NCBI RefSeq assembly: GCF_013294025.1
Contig: NZ_JABSNL010000011.1
Coordinates: 62,001 to 126,000, forward strand
DNA length: 64,000 bases
From: Flavobacterium aeripolare
GTDB taxonomy: Bacteria; Bacteroidota; Bacteroidia; Flavobacteriales; Flavobacteriaceae
Reading direction: 5' to 3'
Shown: positions 35,949 through 44,628 of the stretch, piece after piece
Layout: every line of letters starts with the position of its first letter
Position numbering within the stretch: the first letter of the stretch is position 1
Notes under the pieces: model-generated
Database searches by the model: none
Seen by the model: the letters and a program-made list of their open reading frames with translations, nothing else
Told to the model about the DNA's origin: nothing
Program-made: the position numbers and the translations under genes

Positions 35949-36963
35949 CTGAGTTTATTTTATTGATGGTTTCTGTTTTTTTAACAACTGCCCTAATTAT
36001 CGTATCTAACTCTTTCCCTGATTCGAAAAAATGACTAAGCAAATGTTCGTATTCTAGTGGTACCATTTTAGATTCTATCATAAAATCAACTATGGACATC
36101 ATCTTAGCCAGCGGTGCTCTAATAACGTGAGAATGGGTCCACGCTATGTCTTTCAAGCTCTTATTTTGAGCTTCGATAGTAGCAATATGCTGTATGTGCT
36201 TAGTGATATCATTAGCCATAACCAACTTAGCCCGTTGATTGTCAAAAAATATCAAATTACTTTGAATCTCAACATCTATAATGTCACCTTCCTTAGATTG
36301 ATGTCTTACATATCGTTGTTTTAAATTATCTTTATATTGATCAAAAGAATTGACCTCATCATCAAACAAATGATAGTCCTCAGGGGGTCGGATTTCTTTA
36401 GTCGTCATTTCTAAAAACTCCTCTTTAGAGAAACCATATTTCTCTATTGCCGCTTTGTTCACATCTAAAAACCTAAACGTACCCAGATCATAAACCCACA
36501 TAGGCAAAGGACTGAGGTGAAAAAGGTCACTATAACGTGACTTAGCTAACTCGTAAGAGAAAAAAATCTTTTTACGCTCTATAGCGCAAATAATACTTTT
36601 ATGTAGGCAAGAAACCTCTAATTCTTCTTTGACTAAATAATCAGAGATACCGCTTTTAATAGAATCTAGTGCAAAGTCAATGTGCTTGTGAGGAACAACT
36701 GCTATAATAGGGCATAGATAAACGAGTTCTACCACCTCTGCGACAACCTGATCCATTGCGATATCAGGTAATGTAGGACTTAATAAAACAACATCAAAAA
36801 ATTTATCTGAGCTAGATAAAATGGTCGCAGCCTCACTAAAGTTTGCTGCATGCCTAACATCAGACACTAAATTTGCTTCTTTAAGCAACTGTCTAATTTT
36901 TCCATAGTCTACCTCGTTATCCTCGATAACTAAAATAGCATATGTTTTAACGGCTTCAATCAT
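35938..36963 (-). CDS. REC-PAS-HisKA-like protein without ATPase domain
   Basis: A 341-aa signalling protein. Residues 7-130 are receiver-like, but the phospho-acceptor position reads LLSPTLPD with S62 where Asp is expected; E14/D15 and K112 remain. Residues 143-265 form a PAS domain (SPLPMWVYDLGTFRFLDVNKAAIEKYG). Residues 268-335 resemble the dimerisation helix of Bacteroidota kinases with H279 in SHVIRAPLAKM. The chain ends there; no N, G1 or G2 box of a HATPase_c domain exists. It overlaps the receiver gene, so it may act as phosphotransfer or docking partner. Function inferred only. Confidence 0.85.
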   Translation of the reverse strand: MIEAVKTYAILVIEDNEVDYGKIRQLLKEANLVSDVRHAANFSEAATILSSSDKFFDVVLLSPTLPDIAMDQVVAEVVELVYLCPIIAVVPHKHIDFALDSIKSGISDYLVKEELEVSCLHKSIICAIERKKIFFSYELAKSRYSDLFHLSPLPMWVYDLGTFRFLDVNKAAIEKYGFSKEEFLEMTTKEIRPPEDYHLFDDEVNSFDQYKDNLKQRYVRHQSKEGDIIDVEIQSNLIFFDNQRAKLVMANDITKHIQHIATIEAQNKSLKDIAWTHSHVIRAPLAKMMSIVDFMIESKMVPLEYEHLLSHFFESGKELDTIIRAVVKKTETINKINSDEL

Positions 36964-37087
36964 TTTATCAAATTTAAAATTAATCTAAGATTACTTTGAA
37001 TTCTCTAACTCATTTTGAAAGTAGTGCCCTATCAAAGACACTAAGTTATGCAAAATTGTCTCGATATCTAAATAATTAAGGCAAAAG

Positions 37088-38794
37088 CTACTCTGGCACT
37101 TCATTATCAGCACCTTTTGGAATCGCATTAATCAATTTCTTAGTGTATTCTCTCTGTGGATTAGCGTACAACACATCGGCATCAGCAATTTCCTCAATTT
37201 CTCCCTTGTTCATAACTAGTACTTGATCACTCATGTATTTTACAACCGCCAAATCATGTGAAATAAACACATAAGTAAACCCAAAATTCTCTTTGAGTTC
37301 GTTGAGCAAATTTAGCACTTGTGCTTGAACAGAAATGTCTAAAGCAGAAACTGACTCATCGCAAACAATCAATTTAGGTTGTAAAGCAATCGTTCTAGCA
37401 ATCCCTATTCGCTGCCGCTGCCCTCCCGAAAATTCATGTGGGTAGCGATTAAAAACAGCTGCAGTCAACCCTACGCGTTCAAGAATTTCGATTGTTTTAG
37501 CTTTTCTTTCTTTATCATTTTTATGCAATCCATGTACCTTCATCGGTTCCATTATAGCAGGTCCTACTGGAATACGCGGATTTAAAGAAGAATAGGGATC
37601 TTGAAAAATAATTTGAATTTCTTTTCTTAGTTTTTTAATCGCTTTTTTATCTAGCGTAGTGATATCAACTCCTCTGTATATAATTTGGCCAGCCGTCGCT
37701 TTATCAAGTTGCAATATTGCGTTCCCTAAGGTCGACTTACCACAACCACTCTCCCCTACTAATCCTAAAGTTTCTCCCTCATACAATTTAAAGCTGACAT
37801 TATTAACCGCTTTGAAGCCCGTTTTTTTTCCAAAAAATCCTGCTGTAGAAAAATACTCTTTATCAACATTTACAACCTCTAGCAAAGGCGCTTGAGCATA
37901 CAACTTATCGTGGAACGCAGCTCGATCTGCTGGACTCACAGTTGCAGTATTGATAGTATTGCTTAAAAAATCTTGAATAGTAGGCAACCTTTTTAATCTA
38001 ACATCTAAAGAAGGCCTCGATGCTATTAATGCTTTTGTATAATTGTGTTGTGGGTTTTTAAAGATCTGCTGCACCGCTCCTTGCTCTACAATTGCTCCTT
38101 TGTACATTACTAAAACACGATGTGCAATATCTGAAACTAAAGACAAATCATGAGAAATAAAAATAATGCTCATTCCTGTTTCTTGTTGGATATCTTTAAG
38201 CAATTGTATAATTTCTTTTTGCACTGTAACGTCAAGGGCCGTGGTAGGCTCATCAGCAATAAGTAATTTTGGTTTACATGCTATCGCCATCGCAATCATA
38301 ACCCTTTGCTTTTGACCTCCAGAGATCTCATGCGGATATTTATCGAAAATTACTTCTGGATTAGGCAGTTTTACTTTTTCAAAAAGAGATAGCGTTTCGT
38401 TTTTACTCGCTGACTTAGACAAACTAGTGTGTTGCAGTAAAATTTCTTGCACTTGAAATCCACATTTTAATGAAGGATTTAGCGAACTCATAGGTTCTTG
38501 AAATATCATAGCGATATCATTACCTCGTAAAGCTTGTAAATCTCCCTCTGCGAGTTCCTCGATTGATTTACCGGCAAATATAATTTTACCGTGAGTTACT
38601 TTTGAAATAACCTTAGGCAACAATCCCATAATGGCGAGAGAAGAAACAGATTTTCCTGATCCAGATTCTCCCACGATACCTAAAATTTCGTTTTGGTGTA
38701 AATCGTAATTAATCTCATGGATTACGGCAGTATAACTTCCTTCTTTCTTAAAAGAAATTGCTAATTCTTGTACAGATAATAGTGGCTCAGTCAT
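37088..38794 (-). CDS. Fused dipeptide/oligopeptide ABC transporter ATPase (two NBDs)
   Basis: Two DppD/DppF-type nucleotide-binding domains in one chain (568 aa). Domain 1: Walker A GESGSGKSVSS, signature SGGQKQRVMIA, Walker B LLIADEPTTALDV. Domain 2: GESGCGKSTLGNA, SGGQRQRIGIA, LIVCDESVSALDI. Both carry the C-terminal oligopeptide extension. It energises import (or possibly export, as in YejF) of peptides; the permease and binding-protein genes are not adjacent. YejF-like organisation is the closest parallel. Confidence 0.94.
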   Translation of the reverse strand: MTEPLLSVQELAISFKKEGSYTAVIHEINYDLHQNEILGIVGESGSGKSVSSLAIMGLLPKVISKVTHGKIIFAGKSIEELAEGDLQALRGNDIAMIFQEPMSSLNPSLKCGFQVQEILLQHTSLSKSASKNETLSLFEKVKLPNPEVIFDKYPHEISGGQKQRVMIAMAIACKPKLLIADEPTTALDVTVQKEIIQLLKDIQQETGMSIIFISHDLSLVSDIAHRVLVMYKGAIVEQGAVQQIFKNPQHNYTKALIASRPSLDVRLKRLPTIQDFLSNTINTATVSPADRAAFHDKLYAQAPLLEVVNVDKEYFSTAGFFGKKTGFKAVNNVSFKLYEGETLGLVGESGCGKSTLGNAILQLDKATAGQIIYRGVDITTLDKKAIKKLRKEIQIIFQDPYSSLNPRIPVGPAIMEPMKVHGLHKNDKERKAKTIEILERVGLTAAVFNRYPHEFSGGQRQRIGIARTIALQPKLIVCDESVSALDISVQAQVLNLLNELKENFGFTYVFISHDLAVVKYMSDQVLVMNKGEIEEIADADVLYANPQREYTKKLINAIPKGADNEVPE

Positions 38795-38843
38795 GGCAGT
38801 AAAAGTAACTATTTAAGATCTAATTAAAATGAGGAATAGTATA

Positions 38844-39557
38844 TTAAACATGAATTATTTCATCCTCGATTAATAGACTCTCTTGACGCAATCGCAGCAA
38901 TACTTGAGCAACTGCAATCGTATCTTTTTCACAATACGTAATAATCCGATCGATATCTTTATCTACGTAATAGACCTGCCCTACTTGACTACCATCGATA
39001 TCCCCTTTAGGTGAAGGAATCCCAAGAACTTTACACATTAACTTAAGCGAAGTATAGTGTTTATAATCACCAAATTTCCATAGTTCAAGCGTATCTAAAT
39101 GCGGAATTTCCCATGGTTTCTTACCAAATAAATTTAACTTATTAGGAATAGTGATGTTATTGATGATCATGCGTCTTGCCAAAAACGGAATATCAAATTC
39201 TTTAATATTATGTCCGCAAAGTAGGTGTTGCGCTTGATTAAAATGATTGTTAAGTAAATTATTGAAGTCTTTTAAAATTGCAGGTTCCTCACCAAAAAAA
39301 GAGGTCACTCTAAAATTACGTATATCCTGCTTGTTCACAAAATAACCTACAGAGATACAGACTATTTTACCAAACTCAGCCCAAATCCCTGCACGATCAT
39401 AAAATTCCTCTGCAGAATATTCTTCTTTACGCTGGTACTTTGTTTTCTGTTCCCATAGTTCTTGCAACTCTGTGTCTAGCGTGTTGAAATCTTCATTTTC
39501 TGGAACTGTTTCTATATCAAGGAAAAGAATATTATTGAGATTTATTTTTTCTATCAT
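38844..39557 (-). CDS. DEDD-type 3'-5' exonuclease domain protein
   Basis: A 237-aa RNase-H-fold nuclease of the family described as predicted PolB-associated 3'-5' exonuclease. Motif I is D14-I-E16 (FLDIETVP), motif II HNIKEFDIPFL, motif III CEKDTIAVAQV; metal-binding acids appear complete. It is probably cytosolic and acts in DNA or RNA processing; the exact substrate is unknown. It lies 39 bp upstream of ogt's end, on the same strand, and may be transcribed with it. Confidence 0.88.
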   Translation of the reverse strand: MIEKINLNNILFLDIETVPENEDFNTLDTELQELWEQKTKYQRKEEYSAEEFYDRAGIWAEFGKIVCISVGYFVNKQDIRNFRVTSFFGEEPAILKDFNNLLNNHFNQAQHLLCGHNIKEFDIPFLARRMIINNITIPNKLNLFGKKPWEIPHLDTLELWKFGDYKHYTSLKLMCKVLGIPSPKGDIDGSQVGQVYYVDKDIDRIITYCEKDTIAVAQVLLRLRQESLLIEDEIIHV

Positions 39558-39596
39558 GTTTGAAAATTTTGGTAAAATAATAACTTGACATTTATT

Positions 39597-40067
39597 TTAA
39601 AATAAGCTTTGCTGTCGCATTGGGTTTTCATGTTCTAATAGCCATTTTTTACGCCATAGCCCGCCAGCATAACCTGTAAGAGAACCATCAGATCCAATAA
39701 CACGGTGGCAAGGTAATACAATCCACAAAGGATTTTTGCCATTTGCAGCAGCCACTGCACGAATCGCCTTGACATCACCTAGTATTTTTGCTTGTTCTAG
39801 ATAGGTTCTGGTTTTTCCAAAAGGGATTTCTTCAAGTGACTTCCAGACTTTCTTTTGGAAATCAGTCCCTTGTGGATTCAAGTGTAAATCAAACGCATTT
39901 CTCTCACCTGAAAAATACTCATTTAATTGTGAGACAGCTTCCTGTAAACAACTTGGAATCTCGTTAGATAGCGCAACGTCCTCCACTAAAGATAATGTAG
40001 CAATGCCTTGCTTGTCTCCTTCTATTTTTGCGATACCTAATGGTGTTTGAATATAAATAGATTCCAT
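39597..40067 (-). CDS. ogt: Methylated-DNA-protein-cysteine methyltransferase
   Basis: Suicide repair enzyme that removes alkyl groups from O6-alkylguanine. Active-site motif LPCHRVIGSDG with acceptor Cys, followed by LTGYAGGLWRKKWLLEHE. 156 aa fits the Ogt/MGMT size without an Ada domain. Confidence 0.96.
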   Translation of the reverse strand: MESIYIQTPLGIAKIEGDKQGIATLSLVEDVALSNEIPSCLQEAVSQLNEYFSGERNAFDLHLNPQGTDFQKKVWKSLEEIPFGKTRTYLEQAKILGDVKAIRAVAAANGKNPLWIVLPCHRVIGSDGSLTGYAGGLWRKKWLLEHENPMRQQSLF

Positions 40068-40117
40068 TTTTTAAAGATATTGTTTTTTAATAACAGAGCG
40101 AAATTGCAGCATAAAAA

Positions 40118-40138
40118 AACCATCCCTAACGAGATGGT
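40118..40138 (-). terminator. Terminator of the cytochrome c gene
   Basis: Stem AACCATC / GATGGTT (40119-40138) with an A run on the left (T run in the minus transcript). It lies beyond element copy 5, so that element is in the 3' UTR of the cytochrome gene. Confidence 0.7.
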
Positions 40139-40149
40139 TCTTATTTTTT

Positions 40150-40223
40150 AGCCTTGATAGTAGCGGCATCCTCTTGTGGTGGTGTTCACCACAAGAGATA
40201 TAGCGAATAGCGAGAATAGCTCC
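40150..40223 (-). repeat. Dispersed intergenic element, copy 5
   Basis: In minus orientation begins GGAGCTATTCTCGCTATTCG 5 bp after the cytochrome stop codon, then GCTATATC, perfect hairpin CTCTTGTGGTG / CACCACAAGAG, GGATGCCGCT and AAGGCTAAAAAA. Confidence 0.85.
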
Positions 40224-40228
40224 TTCAA

Positions 40229-40630
40229 CTACTTTGCATTACTATAAATATACGCTTCGAGTCCTTTTAACTCCTCATCGCTCATTGCTTTTGTGAGTCC
40301 GAAGTTTGTTTTCATTACCTCATACTGACTTGGATCAACAATAGGCTTAGCATCATCTTTTAAAAAAGCGACAATATTACCGCCCTTAGCTTTATAAATT
40401 GAAGCGATTTCTTGAATACTTGGTCCCACCACTTTTTGATCTACCTGATGACAAGCAACGCAATTCCCTTTTCCGCTGAAAATTTGTTTTCCAAGTTCTA
40501 CAGGAGTTTGGTCCTTTGCTGGCATACCCTCAGATATTTCATTGTCTACAGCAGCTCCAAAAGATTCTGTCTCTTGCTTTTTACAAGCAAAAGCCAACAA
40601 TACAAAACCGCAGATTATTAATTTTTTCAT
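40229..40630 (-). CDS. Cytochrome c lipoprotein
   Basis: A 133-aa class I c-type cytochrome. Signal peptide with lipobox Cys16 (LAFACKKQ), one heme site C57-x-x-C60-H61 (GNCVACHQVDQ) and KVVGPS after it; the distal Met ligand is probably in GLTKAMSDEEL. It is anchored in a periplasm-facing membrane and could carry electrons in respiration. Its neighbours are repair and heme genes, so the electron partner is unknown. Confidence 0.93.
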   Translation of the reverse strand: MKKLIICGFVLLAFACKKQETESFGAAVDNEISEGMPAKDQTPVELGKQIFSGKGNCVACHQVDQKVVGPSIQEIASIYKAKGGNIVAFLKDDAKPIVDPSQYEVMKTNFGLTKAMSDEELKGLEAYIYSNAK

Positions 40631-40696
40631 GATTTTAGATATTTGTTTATCAAATATAAAACTTTTAAAAAGTTCTAGATATGACCTATGTCAGGT

Positions 40697-41692
40697 TTAT
40701 TTATTCAAAAGTATAGCTGCCTCTTTTGCAAAATAAGTCGAAATCAAACTTGCTCCTGCTCTCTTGATGCACATTAATTGCTCCATCATAATTTTATCGT
40801 GATCCAGCCAGCCTCTTTCGGCTGCCGCTTTGATCATAGCATATTCACCAGAAACATGATAAACCGTTACCGGAACATTTACTGCGTTTTTAACCTCGCG
40901 AACGATGTCTAAATAGGCAATTCCTGGTTTTACCATTACCATATCGGCACCTTCTTCCACATCCCAAAGTGCTTCTTTGATAGCTTCAATGCGGTTAGCA
41001 TAATCCATTTGATACGTTTTCTTGTCTTTTGGCACTTCGACATCAGCTTCCCTTGGCGCACTATCTAATGCATCGCGAAAAGGCCCGTAAAATGCCGAAG
41101 CGTACTTCGCTGAATAGCTCATGATCCCCACATTATGAAAACCTGCAGCATCAAGACCTTGGCGCAAACGCAATACGCGTCCGTCCATCATATCACTTGG
41201 TGCTACAAAATCGGCTCCTGCTTGTGCATGTGAAACTGCCATTTTCACTAAGGCTTCGTTTGTCAATTCATTATCTACATCACCGTTTGCAATGATTCCG
41301 TCATGACCGTAAATAGAATAGGGGTCTAATGCTACATCGGGCATCACGACCATCTCTGGGCAAGCAGTTTTAATAGCACGAATGGCGTCTTGCATCAATC
41401 CGTTTTCATTCCAAGCTTCTTTTCCTGTATTGTCTTTTAAATCTTCGCTGACCTTTACATAAATATTTACAGCGCGAATACCCAATTCATATAATTCTAT
41501 AACCTCTTTTACCGTTAAATCTATCGAACGACGAAAGATTCCTGGCATAGAAGCAATTTCTACTTGTACGTTTTCTCCCTCTGCAATAAACATGGGAAAC
41601 ATAAAATCTGACGGACTTAATGTCGTCTCACGAACTAATGAACGAATAGATTCACTTGTTCTTAATCTTCTACCTCTTTGTAATGGGAACAT
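40697..41692 (-). CDS. hemB: Delta-aminolevulinic acid dehydratase (porphobilinogen synthase)
   Basis: Condenses two 5-aminolevulinate molecules to porphobilinogen. Catalytic lysines K196 (SYSAKYAS) and K255 (MVMVKPGIAY), and the APSDMMDGRV segment. The active-site metal region reads DVALDPYSIYGHDG, with Asp and no Cys triad, so this is a Mg-dependent type rather than a zinc enzyme. 331 aa. Separated from hemF by the transposase/repeat insertion. Confidence 0.97.
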   Translation of the reverse strand: MFPLQRGRRLRTSESIRSLVRETTLSPSDFMFPMFIAEGENVQVEIASMPGIFRRSIDLTVKEVIELYELGIRAVNIYVKVSEDLKDNTGKEAWNENGLMQDAIRAIKTACPEMVVMPDVALDPYSIYGHDGIIANGDVDNELTNEALVKMAVSHAQAGADFVAPSDMMDGRVLRLRQGLDAAGFHNVGIMSYSAKYASAFYGPFRDALDSAPREADVEVPKDKKTYQMDYANRIEAIKEALWDVEEGADMVMVKPGIAYLDIVREVKNAVNVPVTVYHVSGEYAMIKAAAERGWLDHDKIMMEQLMCIKRAGASLISTYFAKEAAILLNK

Positions 41693-41707
41693 ATGTTTTA
41701 GCGTTTA

Positions 41708-41773
41708 GCTCCATGGGAGCGGTATAATTATAGAAATGTGTATCAATTTACAAAAACCAAACCCCAGAGGGGT
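41708..41773. repeat. REP-like palindromes on the 3' side of the transposase gene
   Basis: GCTCC-AT-GGGAGC (41708-41720) and ACCCC-AGA-GGGGT (41761-41773), similar in type to the palindromes on the other side of the transposase gene. Confidence 0.55.
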
Positions 41774-41784
41774 GGGATATTGTT

Positions 41785-42243
41785 TTAAACATCATCAAAG
41801 ATAAATTCATTTTTAAAATCTATATTGAATGCTTTTAAAAAATCAAGATATTCTTCTTTGAAGGTTTTCTTTTTATGATGCTCTTCTTGTTTTTGGATGT
41901 AATTTATAACATTAGTTAGTTGAGAATGGCTATACGAAAAAGCACCAAATCCCGTTTGCCATTCAAATTTACCATTAATCCATCTTTTCTCATTTATAAA
42001 ACGAGAGGAATTAGCTTTCATTGCTCTAACCAAATCAGACAATGATTTGTCAGGTTTTAATCCAATCAAAATATGAATATGGTCCGGCATTCCATTAATC
42101 GCGATTAATTTTTGACCTTCGTTAGTAACTATTCCCGTGATGTATTTATATAATTCATCCTTCCAAATTGTGGAAACTAGATTTTGCCTGCCTTTAACGG
42201 CAAAGACAATTTGAATATATAATTGCGTATAGGTATTTGCCAT
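41785..42243 (-). mobile_element. IS200/IS605-like HUH single-strand transposase (REP-associated type)
   Basis: A 152-aa Y1 transposase. HUH motif H55-I-H57 (MPDHIHIL), catalytic Tyr candidate Y115 with Q119 four residues later (NYIQKQEEHHKKKTF), as in TnpA enzymes that cut and join single-stranded DNA hairpins. No TnpB or accessory gene. Palindromic units lie on both sides, one regular array upstream (42272-42549). This suits a RAYT-type domesticated or slowly mobile enzyme rather than a classical IS; intact ORF, so probably active. Confidence 0.9.
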
Positions 42244-42271
42244 TTGAAATTGATATTATTTAAAATATGCC

Positions 42272-42547
42272 ATCCCTACGGGATTTAATAAAATCGGATT
42301 GAATATTGTCTATAAATATTTCATCCCTATGGGATTCAACAAAACCGCATTGAATATTGTCTATAAATATATCATCCCTATGGGATTCAATAAAAAACGC
42401 ATTGAATATTGTCTAAAAATATGTCGCTCCCATGGAGCTTTTACAGCCAATCCTTAGGATTTTCTTCGTCTACAAATATGTCATCTCTATGGGATTAAAT
42501 AAAAAACGCATTGAATACTGTCTACAAATATGTCGATCCCATGGAGC
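42272..42547. repeat. Array of six REP-like palindromic units (~51-57 bp period)
   Basis: Cores start at 42272, 42323, 42374, 42426, 42483 and 42536; type ATCCCTAyGGGAT (1, 2, 3, and 5 with one change) or GCTCCCATGGAGC (4, 6 similar). Spacers share GAATATTGTCTAtAAATAT and AATAAAAAACGCATT. No coding region. Unit 4 carries a copy of the hemF 3' end. Confidence 0.92.
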
Positions 42548-42549
42548 TT

Positions 42550-43473
42550 TTACAGCCAATCCTTAGGATTCTCTAATACTTGTATTAATTTTTCTTCCTC
42601 ACTGCCTTCTTCTGGATGATGGTCATACACCCATTGCACATGCGGTGGCAAACTCATCAAAATTGATTCAATTCTTCCATTGGTTCTCAAACCAAATAAT
42701 GTTCCTTTATCGTGAACCAAATTGAACTCCACATAACGACCACGACGAATTTCTTGCCATGTTTTTTGAGCTGGAGAATACTCCAAATCTTTTCTTTTTT
42801 CTACAATTGGAACATAAGCTTGCAAGAAACTATTCCCAACTTCAGACACAAAGCTGAACCAATCTTCCATCTTCATATCATCAGTTGCTTTGCAATAATC
42901 AAAGAACAATCCTCCAATTCCGCGCGCTTCATGACGATGGGCATTCCAGAAATAGGCATCACACTGTTTTTTATATTTTGGATAAAAATCTGGATTGTGT
43001 TTATCACAAGCCGTCTTACACGTTTCATGAAAATGTTTTGCATCTTCTTCGAATAAATAGTAAGGCGTTAAATCTTGTCCACCACCAAACCACTGCTGAA
43101 TCACTTTTCTTGGACCTGTACTGAGCTCTGTCGAAGTATCGTACATTTCAAAATAGCGCCAATTCGCGTGTACCGTAGGCACCATGGGGTTTCTTGGGTG
43201 CAAAACCAAGCTTAGTCCGCAAGCAAAAAAATCTGCTTCGCCAACATTAAATAGCTTTTGCATGCTCTCTGGCAATTTACCGTGAATAGCCGAGATATTG
43301 ACACCCCCTTTTTCAAAAACTTTTCCGTTCTCGATTACACGTGTGCGACCTCCTCCACCTTCTGGGCGATCCCAAAGATCTTCTTTGAATTTGGCTTGAC
43401 CATCAACAGTTTCTAGTCCTGCTACAATTTGGTCTTGTAAGTTTTGTATGTATGCGAAAAACTGCTCTTTCAT
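42550..43473 (-). CDS. hemF: Oxygen-dependent coproporphyrinogen III oxidase
   Basis: Oxidative decarboxylation of coproporphyrinogen III to protoporphyrinogen IX with O2. Family segments: FKEDLWDRPEGGGGRTRVIENG, HPRNPMVPTVHANWRYFE, WWFGGG-type motif QQWFGGGQDLTPYYLFEEDA, and RGIGGLFFDY. 307 aa. The aerobic enzyme fits an aerobe. The 3' end of the gene directly meets the repeat array. Upstream (13 bp) is an OmpA lipoprotein gene. Confidence 0.97.
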   Translation of the reverse strand: MKEQFFAYIQNLQDQIVAGLETVDGQAKFKEDLWDRPEGGGGRTRVIENGKVFEKGGVNISAIHGKLPESMQKLFNVGEADFFACGLSLVLHPRNPMVPTVHANWRYFEMYDTSTELSTGPRKVIQQWFGGGQDLTPYYLFEEDAKHFHETCKTACDKHNPDFYPKYKKQCDAYFWNAHRHEARGIGGLFFDYCKATDDMKMEDWFSFVSEVGNSFLQAYVPIVEKRKDLEYSPAQKTWQEIRRGRYVEFNLVHDKGTLFGLRTNGRIESILMSLPPHVQWVYDHHPEEGSEEEKLIQVLENPKDWL

Positions 43474-43486
43474 TATAATTTTTATT

Positions 43487-44533
43487 TTAAAACTTCACTA
43501 ATTCGACTCTACGGTTTTTAGCTTTGTTTTCTTCTGAATTATTAGTTTCGATTGGCTTTTCAGAACCAAATCCACTTGCTTTTAACCTTTTTATATCGAT
43601 TCCTTTGGCTGCAAGAGCATACATAACTGTATTGGCTCTATCTGCAGACAATTTTTTATTATGTTCTAAACTTCCACTGTTATCGGTATGTCCCTCAATG
43701 GAGAGTTTTAATATTTTGTTTTTAGACAATAAAGCAAAAATTTCATCTACTACTTTTTGTCCATCATCTTGCAAAGTTGCTTTGTCAATATCAAAATTAA
43801 TATTCAAAACTGCTTTTCCTTTCGAGTCAATTTCTTTCTGCATCTCTGAAGCAGTTGGTGCTTTAATTGTTTGCTTAAAACCTTCTAATTCAATAACTCC
43901 TATTTCAGAATGAGCAGAATTAGAACCCAACTGAATGAATATTTTTCCGTTTTTATGATTCAAAGCATAATTCCGAACTGAATTATCATAAGGACTTCCG
44001 GCACTTTGAATGTATTTGTATGCTGCTTTTTCTTCTGATTGCTGTAGCGCATCTAACTCACCTACAGGAATTTGACCGCCAAATAATAAAACTGCTCCAA
44101 TTTTTTTTAGATAATTATCAACGCTTTTATCAAATTTTAATTGATTAAATTCGGCATTATCATCTTTCATGATCAAATACAAACTAGCTTTTTTACCTTC
44201 AGCTCTAATAAAAGAATTGCCGTCATAGATAAACAATTTATTGAAATCGAAAAAATTTGTCATTCCGTTTTTGGCAACCTCAGTGCTTCCCTCTTCTTTA
44301 ATAATAAAACCTTCTGGCGCTGTTATATAAGGGAAAACTCCTATGTCGATTGTTGATTCTTGTATTTTTGACCAATCGAATGAATCAACAAAAAGTGTTT
44401 CCTTTGAAGCTTCACTACTATCCGCAGCGTTTTCTTTTACCTCAGAAACATTCTTATTTTGAACCGCATTATTTTCTTTTTTGCAAGAGCCTATAATGAT
44501 ACTCAAAAAGGCAAGTGTTAGAATCTTTTTCAT
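43487..44533 (-). CDS. OmpA-family lipoprotein
   Basis: A 348-aa cell-envelope lipoprotein. Lipobox GSCKKEN (Cys about 17), a linker rich in Ser/Glu/Ala, a unique middle domain (55-225), and a C-terminal OmpA peptidoglycan-binding domain (INFDIDKATLQDDGQKV...IEGHTDNSGSLEHNKKLSADRANTV). Links outer membrane to peptidoglycan; middle domain not recognised. Close spacing to hemF suggests co-transcription. Confidence 0.9.
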   Translation of the reverse strand: MKKILTLAFLSIIIGSCKKENNAVQNKNVSEVKENAADSSEASKETLFVDSFDWSKIQESTIDIGVFPYITAPEGFIIKEEGSTEVAKNGMTNFFDFNKLFIYDGNSFIRAEGKKASLYLIMKDDNAEFNQLKFDKSVDNYLKKIGAVLLFGGQIPVGELDALQQSEEKAAYKYIQSAGSPYDNSVRNYALNHKNGKIFIQLGSNSAHSEIGVIELEGFKQTIKAPTASEMQKEIDSKGKAVLNINFDIDKATLQDDGQKVVDEIFALLSKNKILKLSIEGHTDNSGSLEHNKKLSADRANTVMYALAAKGIDIKRLKASGFGSEKPIETNNSEENKAKNRRVELVKF

Positions 44534-44628
44534 TTTATCTAATTAAATAGTTTACAATTAGTTATACTTAACTAAATTACAACCTATAAAATATAAAAAG
44601 TTATTCTATCATTAATTCTAAGTTATCC

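Noticed and set aside
42272-42547. CRISPR array
   Set aside because: Units are 51-57 bp, palindromic in the core, with conserved rather than unique spacers, and no cas gene; it belongs with the HUH transposase.
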